Assembly: GCA_029260395.1 (NCBI GenBank)
Contig: JAJDDJ010000013.1
Span: 558,001-622,000, forward strand
Reading direction: 5' to 3'
From: Phycisphaerales bacterium
GTDB lineage: Bacteria; Planctomycetota; Phycisphaerae; Phycisphaerales; UBA1924
DNA: 64,000 bases
Made by a program: the position numbers and the translations under genes. The notes under the pieces were generated by a model. It saw only the letters and a list, made by a program, of their open reading frames with translations. It ran no database searches and was not told the origin of the DNA. This document shows, piece after piece, positions 35,556 through 44,823 of the stretch; the stretch's first letter is position 1; each line of letters opens with the position of its first letter.

Positions 35556-36635
35556 ATGCTCGGCGTTCCCTTGACATTTGGCCCGGTGACGCTCGCGTCC
35601 AACCTGCTTCTCGCGCCCATCGCGGGGTGGTGCGAGCTGGCGTGGCGCATCAGCGTTCGCGAACTGGGCGGCGTGGGCCTTGCCTTCACAGACCTGCTGA
35701 GCCCCGAGGGCCTGCTTCGGGGCTCGATGGCCAGCAGCGATATCGCGCGCACGAACGAGCGCGATCGGCCCGTGGGGATGCAGCTCTACGGCTCTGACCC
35801 GGCGTTGATGGCCGAGGGAGCTGTCTGGGCCGCCGACCACGGCGCGACGGTCGTCGATATCAACATGGGGTGCCCGGTCGACAAGGTCACCAAAAAGGAC
35901 GGCGGATCCAAGCTGATGTGCGATGTGAGCCGAGCTGCAAAGATCGCCCGTGCCGTGCGCACTGCATTGCCTGGCTCCATCCCGCTCACCGCCAAGATGC
36001 GGCTCGGATGGGACGAACAGGCGAGTGCCGATGGGTGTGCCGCGAGGCTCGCGTGCGAGCTCGTGAGCGAGGGGGTCGCCGGGATCACGGTGCACGGTCG
36101 GACGACCGAGCAGCGGTTCAAGGGCGAGTGCCGGCGTGAGGGCATCCGCCGAGTGGTCGAGGCCATCGGTGAGGCCTCGGGCCACCCGAGCGGAGGCGGC
36201 GTCCCGGTGCTGGGCAACGGCGATGTGCGCTCGGCACACGACGCCATCAACATGATGACCGAGACCGGTTGCGCGGGCGTGATGATCGGGCGGGGATCGT
36301 TCGCCAGGCCGTGGGTATTCCACGAGGCATGGATGCTCCAGACCACCGGCGTGCTGCCCGAGACGATGACCGAGCAGGACAAGGCAGCGTTTCTTCGGCG
36401 GTTTTTCGGCCTGCTCCGCGAATACCGAGGCGACCACCACGCCATGCATGTGATGCGTTCGAAGATCGCTTGGCTGGGCAAATCAATGGGGCAAGGCGAG
36501 CGGGAGGGCCACAGCAGGCCTCTGAAGGACGGGATTCGGCTCGCCAAGAACCCGACGGAGGTTCTGATGGCGCTGGATGCATGGCCCGACCAGCACGCCG
36601 AGGATGTCGCCAGCAGGTGCCGAGAACGAGTCTGA
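35556..36635 (+). CDS. dusB: tRNA-dihydrouridine synthase
   Basis: 359 residues from ATG 35556. Reduces uridines in the tRNA D-loop with FMN and NADPH. The FMN TIM barrel shows LASNLLLAPIAGWCEL, PVGMQLYGSDP, INMGCPVDKVTKKDGGSKLM with the catalytic cysteine in NMGCP, and ITVHGRTTEQRFKGE. VPVLGNGDVRSAHDA and GVMIGRGSFARPWVF bind the FMN phosphate. The order of motifs fits the DusB subgroup. The gene is divergent from the Lol-like operon with 55 nt between the starts. Confidence 0.93.
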   Translation: MLGVPLTFGPVTLASNLLLAPIAGWCELAWRISVRELGGVGLAFTDLLSPEGLLRGSMASSDIARTNERDRPVGMQLYGSDPALMAEGAVWAADHGATVVDINMGCPVDKVTKKDGGSKLMCDVSRAAKIARAVRTALPGSIPLTAKMRLGWDEQASADGCAARLACELVSEGVAGITVHGRTTEQRFKGECRREGIRRVVEAIGEASGHPSGGGVPVLGNGDVRSAHDAINMMTETGCAGVMIGRGSFARPWVFHEAWMLQTTGVLPETMTEQDKAAFLRRFFGLLREYRGDHHAMHVMRSKIAWLGKSMGQGEREGHSRPLKDGIRLAKNPTEVLMALDAWPDQHAEDVASRCRERV

Positions 36636-36877
36636 GCCGGGCACGCCCTAGAAGCCAGAAACTCAAACCAGGGAAACCCCTTGCAAACGAGCTACTCTCC
36701 TCGATCCGAGCCGATCCGCAGCCGATGAGCGTCCGTATGGTAATGAGTGGTAGAGCTAGGGCCCTGGCTGTTGTTGCCGGGTAACTGGCTGGTAGGAACG
36801 TGCATCGATCAATCGAGAGGTGGACCGCTGCCTCTCTCACGCCGCTCCGGCGATGGATGAACCTGGGAGGATTTGCT

Positions 36878-38056
36878 GTGAATCGACGAATCACCGCGTG
36901 TGCTGTACTTGGACTGGTTGGACTTGTTGGCGGGACCGCTACGGGGCAAGTGCTCCAAGAATCAGCGAGCCCGCTGGTCGCGAGCAACGCGGCACCTCCA
37001 TCGGTAGTGTTTACGGAGACCGGAGTCGATTTCGGCAAGATCGGTGACGAAAGCCGAGTCGAGCACAACTTCGAGTTCAAGAACGTCGGCAAGGGCGAGC
37101 TTGTGATCCGCGAAGCACGCGGCAGCTGCGGCTGCACGGTGCCCACGCTCTCCAAGAAGACCTACGCGCCGGGTGAATCCGGCACGCTGCAGGTGTTCTT
37201 CAACCCCGCCAACCGTAGTGGAACGCAGCACCAGACCGTCACGGTCCAGACCAACGACCCCAAGCATCCGACGATCCGACTCACTGTAAATGCTGAAGTG
37301 CAGCCCAGGACGATGGCCGACCGGCAGTCCATGTCATTCGGCTTCGTCGCCAAGGGCCTTGGCCCGACGATGGACGTGACCGTGTCAGGGATCGAAGAAG
37401 GCTTCGATGTCACCAAAGCCTGGGTCGAGCTGACACCCGTTCCGGACTCGATGAAGGACCAGCTCCCCGAGTGGGACCCGGCCAAGGTATTTACCGTGAC
37501 CATGGGTGAGCGCGCGCCCAAGGCTGTCGATGGGCGGACGTACCAGGAGCGCATCGTCCACGTGACGATGGCCAAGGATGCGCCGATCGGGCTGCTCCGC
37601 AACGTGCGGCTGGTCGTCGAGCACAACGACGGGCAGGCCAAGCGGTTCGAGCTGCCGATCTTGGCGACCCAGCTCGGCGATGTGACCATGACCCCGGCCA
37701 GGCTGAGCCTGGGACGGGTTACGCCCGACACGCCGTTCGAGAAGGTTGTCATCATCCGCTCGTCGACGAACACGCCGTTCGAGATCACCAAACTCGAGCA
37801 CCTGACGACCTCGGGTCAGGCTATTGAGCACTTCCTTGAACCGATCAGCGGCTCCGAAGGCGCGGCGTACAAGCTCACGCTCAAGAGCGACGGCATCAGC
37901 AGTCAGGGCGCGGTTCGCGGCCAGTTCCGCATCCATACCAACGTAAAGGATGAAGAGATCATCAACTACAACTACGTTGGCGCGGTGATGCCCACGCGAG
38001 CCGCCAATCTCGTGCCCACGCAGCCCATGACCCCCGTCAAGCCGGCGGGCGGGTAA
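36878..38056 (+). CDS. DUF1573 exported protein
   Basis: 392 residues from GTG 36878, fixed by GGGAGG at 36865-36870. A signal peptide (about 1-24, ending ATGQV) precedes the DUF1573 Ig-like domain (about 42-145), recognised by FGKIGDESRVEHNFEFKNVG, the paired cysteines in GSCGCTVPTL, YAPGESGTL and TVTVQTNDPKHP. The remaining 230 residues contain two further beta domains with no cysteines. DUF1573 proteins are numerous in planctomycetes and unassigned. It heads an operon whose next genes are rhodanese and MauE-like, suggesting thiol or sulphur chemistry in the periplasm. Confidence 0.9.
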   Translation: MNRRITACAVLGLVGLVGGTATGQVLQESASPLVASNAAPPSVVFTETGVDFGKIGDESRVEHNFEFKNVGKGELVIREARGSCGCTVPTLSKKTYAPGESGTLQVFFNPANRSGTQHQTVTVQTNDPKHPTIRLTVNAEVQPRTMADRQSMSFGFVAKGLGPTMDVTVSGIEEGFDVTKAWVELTPVPDSMKDQLPEWDPAKVFTVTMGERAPKAVDGRTYQERIVHVTMAKDAPIGLLRNVRLVVEHNDGQAKRFELPILATQLGDVTMTPARLSLGRVTPDTPFEKVVIIRSSTNTPFEITKLEHLTTSGQAIEHFLEPISGSEGAAYKLTLKSDGISSQGAVRGQFRIHTNVKDEEIINYNYVGAVMPTRAANLVPTQPMTPVKPAGG

Positions 38057-38694
38057 TGGCCGAGTCCTGGTTTCGGCCGCTGCGGTTCGGGCCCACGGGC
38101 GGCATCATCACGCAGGCGCTGAGCATCATCGGGCTGGCCGCCATCGCGGCGACTGTCCACGCGGCGTTTACTCCGGAGCGTAAGGTCTGGATCGACCCTG
38201 CTGAGGGCATCACGGCACGCGCGCCAGCAACCAACGGAGAGGTCTTGCAACCCGCAGCCGAGCGGAAGCCCCCCGAACCTGTTGCATCCGACCCCATCAA
38301 GTCGAATGATCCCTCCAACGAGGCGCTCGGCTCGAACATTTCGGGAGATCAGGCGTTCGCGCTGTTCGCTGCGGGCGAGGCGGAGTTTCTCGATGCCCGT
38401 TACGCCGAGGACTACGAGGCGGGCCACATCGAGAATGCCATGTCCGTCCCCTACGAGGACGCGGCCCAGCGGGTGATCCAACTCGTCGCTGACGGGTGGA
38501 TCTCGCCGGCGCGGCGGGTCGTTGTGTACTGCATCGGCGGGCTTTGCAACGAGAGCAAGTTCGTCGTGCGCGCGCTGCTTGAAGCGGGCTTTGATCCGGC
38601 GATGGTGCACATCGACGACGGCGGCTACCCGGCGTGGGAAGCATCGGGCCACCCGACGCAGACCGGCCCGGACTTCACGCAGGAGACGCCATAA
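38056..38694 (+). CDS. membrane-anchored rhodanese-domain protein
   Basis: 212 residues; start overlaps the DUF1573 stop by 1 nt (TAATG). A membrane helix at about 18-37 (ITQALSIIGLAAIAATVHAA) anchors a linker and a rhodanese domain (about 95-205) with FLDARYAEDYEAGHIENAMS and an active-site loop VYCIGGLCNESKF, in which the first cysteine is the sulphur acceptor. The second cysteine three residues on is less common. Single-domain rhodaneses carry persulfide sulphur. It likely faces the periplasm and is coupled to the MauE-like protein. Confidence 0.92.
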   Translation: MAESWFRPLRFGPTGGIITQALSIIGLAAIAATVHAAFTPERKVWIDPAEGITARAPATNGEVLQPAAERKPPEPVASDPIKSNDPSNEALGSNISGDQAFALFAAGEAEFLDARYAEDYEAGHIENAMSVPYEDAAQRVIQLVADGWISPARRVVVYCIGGLCNESKFVVRALLEAGFDPAMVHIDDGGYPAWEASGHPTQTGPDFTQETP

Positions 38695-38696
38695 AC

Positions 38697-39182
38697 GTGT
38701 TCATGAACTTCTCCGCGATGGTGCTCCGGCTCGCGCTGGCGGTGGTCTTTGGCTTCGCGGCTTACGTCAAGCTGGACAACCCGCAGGCGTTCATGCTGAG
38801 CATCGATGCGTTCGACCTTGTGCCCGAGCACGTGACCAAGTTCTTGGCGTTCTTCATGCCATGGACCGAGATGGTGTGCGCGGCCTTGCTGCTCATCGGC
38901 TGGCGTTCGCGGGCGGCGGCCTTGGTGCTCTGGGGCACGCTGATCGTGTTCATCGGAGCGATCATCTCGGCGATGTACCGGGACATGGTGCTCAAGTGCG
39001 GGTGCTTCGGCGAGTATGGGCTGATGTGCGAGCCCGGGCTGATCGGCTGGTGCAACGTGCTTCAGAACTGCCTGTTGGCAGCCGCGTGCGTCGTGGTGCT
39101 CTTCTGGGGGCCTGGGTACCTCTCGGTCGACGAGCCCGGCGGCCGGCCCAAGAGCTCCAAAGCGGACGATTTGGACGACTGA
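38697..39182 (+). CDS. MauE/DoxX-like membrane protein
   Basis: 161 residues from GTG 38697, with AGGAGA at 38681-38686; ATG 38703 is an alternative. Four membrane helices: MVLRLALAVVFGFAAYVKLD, FFMPWTEMVCAALLLIGWRS, AALVLWGTLIVFIGAIISAM and WCNVLQNCLLAAACVVVLFW. The conserved MauE features CGCFG (KCGCFGEYGL) and further cysteines are present. MauE/DoxX relatives work with thiol-disulphide chemistry. Part of the DUF1573-rhodanese-MauE operon. The small tail is polar and cytoplasmic. Confidence 0.86.
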   Translation: MFMNFSAMVLRLALAVVFGFAAYVKLDNPQAFMLSIDAFDLVPEHVTKFLAFFMPWTEMVCAALLLIGWRSRAAALVLWGTLIVFIGAIISAMYRDMVLKCGCFGEYGLMCEPGLIGWCNVLQNCLLAAACVVVLFWGPGYLSVDEPGGRPKSSKADDLDD

Positions 39183-39228
39183 GGCTGCTCGCGAGAGTTG
39201 ATCTCTCGGACCCCGAACGCCTACCATC

Positions 39229-39312
39229 GTGGCCCCATCCCCGTCGCCCGTGGTGGTTTGCCCGAGTGGGCGCATCGCGGGCCGATACGACCGAGACGGA
39301 GCCCCGCCATGA
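39229..39312 (+). CDS. possible leader ORF upstream of rpsR
   Basis: A 27-codon reading frame begins at GTG 39229 immediately after a TACCAT -10-like box (39222-39227) and ends in TGA at 39310-39312, overlapping the rpsR ATG as ATGA. The peptide (VAPSPSPVVVCPSG then IAGRYDRDGAPP) has no homologue I recognise. The exact stop/start overlap suggests translational coupling to the ribosomal protein. It could be chance in GC-rich DNA. Confidence 0.35.
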   Translation: MAPSPSPVVVCPSGRIAGRYDRDGAPP

Positions 39313-39569
39313 GCAACGGCCGCAACGACCGCAGCAACGACCGCTTCAGCCCCCCCAGTAAGCCGACCATCATCCGCGAGTCCGCCGAAGGGCTGATGTG
39401 GGTGGATTACAAAGACATCGAGCCGCTCCGCCGCATGATGAGCCCCAACGGCAAGATCTACGGACGCAAGCGGCTTGGCAGCACCGCCCGCGAGCAGAAA
39501 CTGATCGCTCAGGCGATCAAGCGAGCACGGTTCATGGGCCTCCTGCCGTTCACCTCGGCGACGGTCTGA
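39309..39569 (+). CDS. rpsR: 30S ribosomal protein bS18
   Basis: 86 residues from ATG 39309. The conserved core is WVDYKDIEPLRRMMSPNGKI, followed by GRKRLGSTAREQKLIAQAIKRARFMGLLPF, split as RKRLGSTAREQK and IKRARFMGLLPF. bS18 sits at the platform of the small subunit with bS6. The N-terminus is an unusual Asn/Arg/Ser-rich stretch of about 18 residues. In most bacteria rpsR is grouped with rpsF and ssb or rplI; here neither neighbour is present. The upstream leader frame overlaps its start. Confidence 0.95.
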   Translation: MSNGRNDRSNDRFSPPSKPTIIRESAEGLMWVDYKDIEPLRRMMSPNGKIYGRKRLGSTAREQKLIAQAIKRARFMGLLPFTSATV

Positions 39570-39592
39570 GCCCGAGGCCCACCAAGGCCCCG

Positions 39593-40090
39593 ATGTCTGA
39601 CCTGAATCGCGACTACCAGAGCATCTCGATCGACCTGCCTGCCGATGCGGGCAGGTACCTTCGCATGCGCACGCTGTGCGATGCGCTGTGGACGGCGTTC
39701 GGCGGGAACGATGCCGGTTACTCGTGGTGCGGGTTCTATGTGCGTGATTCGGATTCGGACGAACTTATCCTCGCGGCCCGCCAGCCCAAACCGGCGTGTT
39801 CGCCGATCGGGCTCAACGGCATCTGCGGGCAGTCACTCACTCGCAGAGAATCGCTGATCGTGCGGGATGTGCGCACGCTCAGCGGCGGCTCGTACATCGC
39901 GTGCGACCCTCGCGATCTGAGCGAAGTGGTCGTGCCGATGCTCTTAGGTGGCCGGTGCTGGGGCGTGCTGGACGTGGACAGCTTCGCGGTCGGCGCGTTC
40001 GACGAGCACGATGCGCTTGGGCTGCTCGATGCCGCCCACCGAGCAGGCTTGTGCGATCATGTAGAGCTTGCTTCGGTTCACGTTGAATAG
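39593..40090 (+). CDS. msrC: GAF-domain free methionine-(R)-sulfoxide reductase-like
   Basis: 165 residues from ATG 39593. A single GAF domain containing all three conserved cysteines of fRMsr: PACSPIGLNGICGQSL holds two and SYIACDPRDLSEVVVPML the third. VRDVRTLSGG and GVLDVDSFAVGAFDEHDALG match the family. The enzyme reduces free methionine-R-sulfoxide with thioredoxin. The gene follows rpsR by 23 nt. Assignment is by motif order; a non-catalytic GAF protein is less likely because the cysteines are kept. Confidence 0.85.
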   Translation: MSDLNRDYQSISIDLPADAGRYLRMRTLCDALWTAFGGNDAGYSWCGFYVRDSDSDELILAARQPKPACSPIGLNGICGQSLTRRESLIVRDVRTLSGGSYIACDPRDLSEVVVPMLLGGRCWGVLDVDSFAVGAFDEHDALGLLDAAHRAGLCDHVELASVHVE

Positions 40091-40141
40091 ACCTCAGGCG
40101 AGCGCCGTGCATTTTGCACGGGCTCTGCTGGTCTTCTCCAA

Positions 40142-41083
40142 TCACCGCCTCAGCACCACCGCCGACTGGAAGCTGTAGGCATTGGGCACATCTTCCAGCA
40201 CTTCCATCACCTGCGAACACACCTGATGGAAGTGGGCACGATCGAACACCGCGTGCTGCCACGGCTCGCGCCCGACGATGAGCCGCCGATACGCGCGGGT
40301 CCGCTGCTCGGGCGTGGTTGCCGCTGCCACCTCCCGGCTGAACTGCACATCGGGCCATTCGGCCAGGTACCGCTCGATCGCTTCCCTTGGAACGTACGTC
40401 AGGTACGCCCGTCCGCCGGGCCGGAGCACGCGCGCAATCTCGCACACCCACGCCTCGGTCAGCTCGCCAAGGTGGCTGAACACCGAACCCGCGTAGAGCA
40501 GGTCAAACGAGCCATCGGCAAACGGCAGGTGCGGCGCGGTCGTCACCGATGCAAACCGCAGAGGCGGCGACAGGTGCCCCAGGCACCACGCAATGTGCAC
40601 CTGCGAGATATCCACGCCCCACGCAGAACCCCGGAACGGCCCGCCACCGCGACCGCCCCCCTGCTCGCGCCCCGCGTTCGCATGGGCCGCGAAGCACCGG
40701 AGCATCGGCCCCGAGGCGCACCCGAGTTCGAGCACGCTGTGCTCGGGTTCGAGCGACCAGCCGGTGCGCGCGAGCGCCTCGTGCATCGTGCGCACGTGGG
40801 CTATGCCCGCATCGAGAAAAACCGCCTCGTCGTCCGCGTACTCCCACCAAAGCTCTTTGGGCGGCACGGCGAGACCGTCGGAGGCAAGCCGAGGAGAATC
40901 TTCGACCGCATCCATCAGATAGCTGTCGCGGTCGGGTTCGATCGGCAGCGTCTTGGCGGATAGGTGCGCGCCCCCCATCGTCTCGTGGCGGACCACCCAC
41001 CGGATCATCGGCGCGAGCGAACGCTTGATGCGCGTGCGCACGAACGTTGGAACCAACCTAAACGCGCCGGGCCTGCGGTCCAT
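40142..41083 (-). CDS. SAM-dependent methyltransferase
   Basis: 313 residues from ATG 41083. About 100 N-terminal residues precede a class I Rossmann methyltransferase (about 115-260) with VLELGCASGPMLRCFA (motif I), SAWGVDISQVHIAWC (motif II), FADGSFDLLYAGSVFSHLGE (motif IV) and IARVLRPGGRAYLTYVP (motif V/VI). Substrate is unknown. A glycine-rich insert follows motif I. The start lies 46 nt beyond the lptD stop, so it may be co-transcribed with lptD; sugar or lipid modification of the envelope is one possibility but is not shown. Confidence 0.88.
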   Translation of the reverse strand: MDRRPGAFRLVPTFVRTRIKRSLAPMIRWVVRHETMGGAHLSAKTLPIEPDRDSYLMDAVEDSPRLASDGLAVPPKELWWEYADDEAVFLDAGIAHVRTMHEALARTGWSLEPEHSVLELGCASGPMLRCFAAHANAGREQGGGRGGGPFRGSAWGVDISQVHIAWCLGHLSPPLRFASVTTAPHLPFADGSFDLLYAGSVFSHLGELTEAWVCEIARVLRPGGRAYLTYVPREAIERYLAEWPDVQFSREVAAATTPEQRTRAYRRLIVGREPWQHAVFDRAHFHQVCSQVMEVLEDVPNAYSFQSAVVLRR

Positions 41084-41129
41084 CGCGGTCAGCCCTGCCT
41101 CTCCGGACCCACTTGTGGGCAAGCCGCGC

Positions 41130-44100
41130 TCACTGGCCCACGCTCCGGCTTCCCTCTTCCCCGCCAACACCCGAGAAGCCAAAGCCCCCGCCCGGAACGC
41201 CCTTGGGCGCGAGCGTGAACCCGAAGCTTGTGTCGCCCCGAACGCTGTCGTGGCGGATCGAGCCACGCAGACTGACGTTGGGGAACGACCGTTCCACGCC
41301 CGCTGTAATCCGCTCGAAGTCGCCCTGCACGGTGTCGTAGTTCGCGGAGGTGAACGCCCGGTACTTGCTCGTCAGCGCGAACGAGGCGTTGGTTCCGAGC
41401 ACCGTCGCGTCGATGGCCTCGACCCGGCGCACATCGAAGCTCGTGTAGAACTCCCCGCCGTGATCGAGCACCACGCCGCCCGTGATGTACGACGACTCGC
41501 GGTTGTCGATGTCGTGCACCAGTCGGCCCGCGAGCCCAACCGCCTCGCTCACCTGCCACAGCGCTTCGATGTTGTAGAACTCGCCCGGGTTCGAGTACTC
41601 GGGGCGGTCCTCGAAGTACCGACCGATCGGGCTCTGCTCATCGACATCGTCCGAAGACCACACCCACTCGGTGCGCAGCGTGAGCACGTCCACGCTCCGC
41701 CAACGCCCGGGCCCGCCCCGCTGCGTCTGCCATTTCTGATCAAGCCCGACCCGCAACATCGTGCCCTCGACCAGCGACTCGACTTCCTCGTCGTAGACCG
41801 GCAGGTTGTCCTGCTCGATCGAAGTGCCCGCGTGCCACAGCGTGATGCCCGGCTCCAGCACGTGTCGAAGCCTGTGCAGATCGAGCGTTCGGCTCTCGAT
41901 CCCGTCATCGGTTCGGCTGATGGTTGTCGAGAGACGCACGCCCGCAGCACCCCACAGACGCGTGCGGTCTTCTTCGTCCGGGCTGTACCCGCTGAAGCTC
42001 GTGTCGTACGTCGTCATCCGGCCGACCACAAATGGCGTTACGTTGATCGCATCGTCTGCGCCAAAGTGCAACGGCATCGCTAGCTCGTGGCGTGTATCGA
42101 ACCGCCAGATCTCTTTCTCGTTGAATCCTTCCGTCCGCAGTCGGTCGCCCACCGACATCTCGGGCGTCACACCCAAGATGCTCATCGACTGGAACGTCCG
42201 CTCCATGCCGCGCTCGGATGCGCGTACATCGTCGAAGTTCAATCCGAGCATGCCCCCGCGCACCTCAGCGTTGTACGTCAGAAGGCCGGGCGCAAAGTCT
42301 CGCAGCGGGTCGGCGGTCAGCCGGGTGAACCGGATCTCGGGCAGCCGATCAACCGTGTAGCCCCGGCTCTGCAACAGGTACTCGTTCGTCAGAAAGTCAT
42401 CGAAGCTGTTCGCCAGTTCCACCTCAAACAGCGTCTGCTCACCCCGCCGGGTCAGGACACCCCGCGTGGTCAGCTCGCGCCGATCGCGGAACTCCTCATC
42501 GAAGACCGACTCCAGCAGCCTCGGGTCGCTGACGTGCGCGCCCTCAAGCCGGAGCGTCCAGTTGTTATCGATATCCCACCGGTTCTCGGCGATCACCGTG
42601 CCCCGCAGCTCGCCGCCGACATCGACCTCTTCGCCCGTGCGCAGATCGTCCACCCCGTCGTCGTTCGGCAAAATGTACCCGAACACGTTGCCCTCGAACG
42701 TCGGCCGCTTCCACTTCGCAAACGTGCCGAGCCCGAGGCCCCGCTTCTCGTACACGTCCACCAGCAGTTCCGTTTCCACCCCGGTAGGCGGCTCGATGCC
42801 CGCCAACACCCAAGCATCCCAAGCCGTCTTTACCGCGAAGCCCTCCGTGCTGCTCGAATCAAACCCGAGCCCCCGAAGCGGCACCCGCTCGGGATCGCCC
42901 ACCCAGCGCGGGAACCAAAGCACGGGCACTGAACCTGCTTCGAGTGTCAGGTTGCGCGCATCAACCCGGTTGCCCGTCACGATGTCGTCGCCCACTTGCC
43001 GCTGGTATTGCTCGATCGTCACCTCGCGCGAACCGATCGCAAAGTGCGGCCTCGCAAAGCTCGTGTTGGCAACCGTCGCGCGAGTCGCCACGAACTGCCG
43101 CTCGCCCTCTTTGCGGACCGTGTCGGCGCGCACATAGAGCGGCACTCCGCTTCGCGGGTCGCGTGTGCTCATCGCGGCATCGAGCACCATCGCCCGGTCC
43201 GCCGCCACGTCGTAGTACAGCCGGCTGCCGCGTTGCGTCGAGCGGTCATCCTGCATCACCGCTTCGCCTTCGAGGTAGATGCCGACCACGTCCTCACGCG
43301 ATACCCGACCGAGTTCAGCGAGCGTGCCCGGCGTCAGAAACACCACCGCGCGCTGGGCCGTCATCGTCAGGCCCTGCTGCTCGCGGTTCTTGCTGAGTTC
43401 CATCCCAACCCCGCCGCTCATCAGGATCGTTCGCTCGCTCGTTTCGTTCTGGCTACCGACGACCGCGATGTCCTCCGCCGAGAACGTCAGCACACCCGCT
43501 TTGCCCAGATCGCCCTGGCCGGGCAGCAGGATCGTGCCAAGATCTGAACGCGACTCAGGCAGCACCCGGCCGCGCGAAGCTTCCGCATCGCGCAATCTCG
43601 CGCCCGGCACTGCCGCGCTGTCAGGACTAGCTGGCGGCCATTTCGCTGTGCGCGCAGGTATCGTCGCCGAACGCGGCTCCATGGCGGGCACAACTCCGGG
43701 TGCTGGCGCACCGGCCGATCGGCCATCGGTCGGTGCCATCTCCGCTGGTCGAGGGGTAGCGGGCGTCGTCGCACCACTCGTAGCGGCCGACTCGCCCTCG
43801 CGGCCTTGGCGACTCGGCTCGTCGGCGCTCGCTACGGGCCCATCCGCTGGCCTGCGCTCGCTGCTATCGCTCACAACCGCTCCTGGCGGCGGCGTGGGCC
43901 TGCGAGCGGTTACCCGCCTCGGGGGTGCGGTCGGCGTTTGCTCATCCGCAGCGCCCTCTGGCTCGCCAGCATCCTCGACTGCTAGCTCCACCTTCGGAAG
44001 CGGGTCGGGCCACCGCGCGGGCACTCGGTTCGATCGGCTGAACGCGCGCCTGCCCCGCGTCGGTGCTTCAGTGATCTTGGGCTCGTAGTACGACCTCAGC

Positions 44101-44627
44101 GCCTCATCCGCTCGCGCGACGAGTTCGGTCAATCCCTTGTCAGTCGATGGCCCCTCACCGCGCTCGCGCACCGCGCCCGCGACCAGCCGAACCGGGCCGC
44201 GCACCACGCCGCTGATCGTCAGCTCTTCGGCGGACGAGCTTGGCGGGCCCTGCCGTGCGCCGACGCTCTCTAGATGCGCGAAGACCTGCTTGGCATCCTC
44301 ACCCGGCACCGTCCGGATCCAGAGAACGGCCCGCTCGGCTTCGAACGAGCTGCCACCGATCTCAAGCTGCACCGCATGGTCAAGCACCACCCGCTGCACG
44401 AGGCCAGCAGCTGTCTGCTCGGTCCACACCGTCGCCACGTCCGCCGCCATGCCCAGCCCGCCAGCCACCGCCTGCGAGGGCAGCCGCTCGGCGGCGAACC
44501 GCGCAAGCGGGTCCGCAACGGGCGCACGCTGGGCCCATGCCCCGGGCAGCCCGATGCACATGCCCGCGACCGCTGCGATCACGCTGGTCCAACCTGCCGA
44601 GTCCTCTCGGGCCAACATCGTCTCCAT
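41130..44627 (-). CDS. lptD: LPS-assembly outer-membrane protein LptD
   Basis: 1165 residues. A signal (SVIAAVAGMCIGLPGAWAQ near 16-34) is followed by an OstA-like periplasmic beta-jellyroll region and a disordered Pro/Ala/Thr/Glu linker of about 200 residues (about 195-375). A second jellyroll stretch contains LTISGVVRGP and GVGMELSKN. The C-terminal barrel (about 600-1150) shows PVLWFPRWVGDPERVP, NRWDIDNNWTLRLEG, GLLTYNAEVRGGMLGLNF and LRHVLEPGITLWHAG, typical of LptD, including the RH-LEP strand. LptD inserts LPS in the outer membrane. The length exceeds the usual 780 because of the linker. Confidence 0.9.
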   Translation of the reverse strand: METMLAREDSAGWTSVIAAVAGMCIGLPGAWAQRAPVADPLARFAAERLPSQAVAGGLGMAADVATVWTEQTAAGLVQRVVLDHAVQLEIGGSSFEAERAVLWIRTVPGEDAKQVFAHLESVGARQGPPSSSAEELTISGVVRGPVRLVAGAVRERGEGPSTDKGLTELVARADEALRSYYEPKITEAPTRGRRAFSRSNRVPARWPDPLPKVELAVEDAGEPEGAADEQTPTAPPRRVTARRPTPPPGAVVSDSSERRPADGPVASADEPSRQGREGESAATSGATTPATPRPAEMAPTDGRSAGAPAPGVVPAMEPRSATIPARTAKWPPASPDSAAVPGARLRDAEASRGRVLPESRSDLGTILLPGQGDLGKAGVLTFSAEDIAVVGSQNETSERTILMSGGVGMELSKNREQQGLTMTAQRAVVFLTPGTLAELGRVSREDVVGIYLEGEAVMQDDRSTQRGSRLYYDVAADRAMVLDAAMSTRDPRSGVPLYVRADTVRKEGERQFVATRATVANTSFARPHFAIGSREVTIEQYQRQVGDDIVTGNRVDARNLTLEAGSVPVLWFPRWVGDPERVPLRGLGFDSSSTEGFAVKTAWDAWVLAGIEPPTGVETELLVDVYEKRGLGLGTFAKWKRPTFEGNVFGYILPNDDGVDDLRTGEEVDVGGELRGTVIAENRWDIDNNWTLRLEGAHVSDPRLLESVFDEEFRDRRELTTRGVLTRRGEQTLFEVELANSFDDFLTNEYLLQSRGYTVDRLPEIRFTRLTADPLRDFAPGLLTYNAEVRGGMLGLNFDDVRASERGMERTFQSMSILGVTPEMSVGDRLRTEGFNEKEIWRFDTRHELAMPLHFGADDAINVTPFVVGRMTTYDTSFSGYSPDEEDRTRLWGAAGVRLSTTISRTDDGIESRTLDLHRLRHVLEPGITLWHAGTSIEQDNLPVYDEEVESLVEGTMLRVGLDQKWQTQRGGPGRWRSVDVLTLRTEWVWSSDDVDEQSPIGRYFEDRPEYSNPGEFYNIEALWQVSEAVGLAGRLVHDIDNRESSYITGGVVLDHGGEFYTSFDVRRVEAIDATVLGTNASFALTSKYRAFTSANYDTVQGDFERITAGVERSFPNVSLRGSIRHDSVRGDTSFGFTLAPKGVPGGGFGFSGVGGEEGSRSVGQ

Positions 44628-44823
44628 AGAGGTTTAGCCAGTCGCTGATCGGGCTCCGGTGCCCGCTGCTCTGGCCTCGCCTGAGGCGAGTGGAGACTAA
44701 CCACCTGGACCCCCAGCCGCCACCGGGCCGGCCCGATTCAGCCCGTCTTCTGCGCGCACAAGAACAGCCCAAGCACTCGCCCGAGCCGTTGAGCTGGTGG
44801 CTATTCGACTTATGAGCCGCGGC

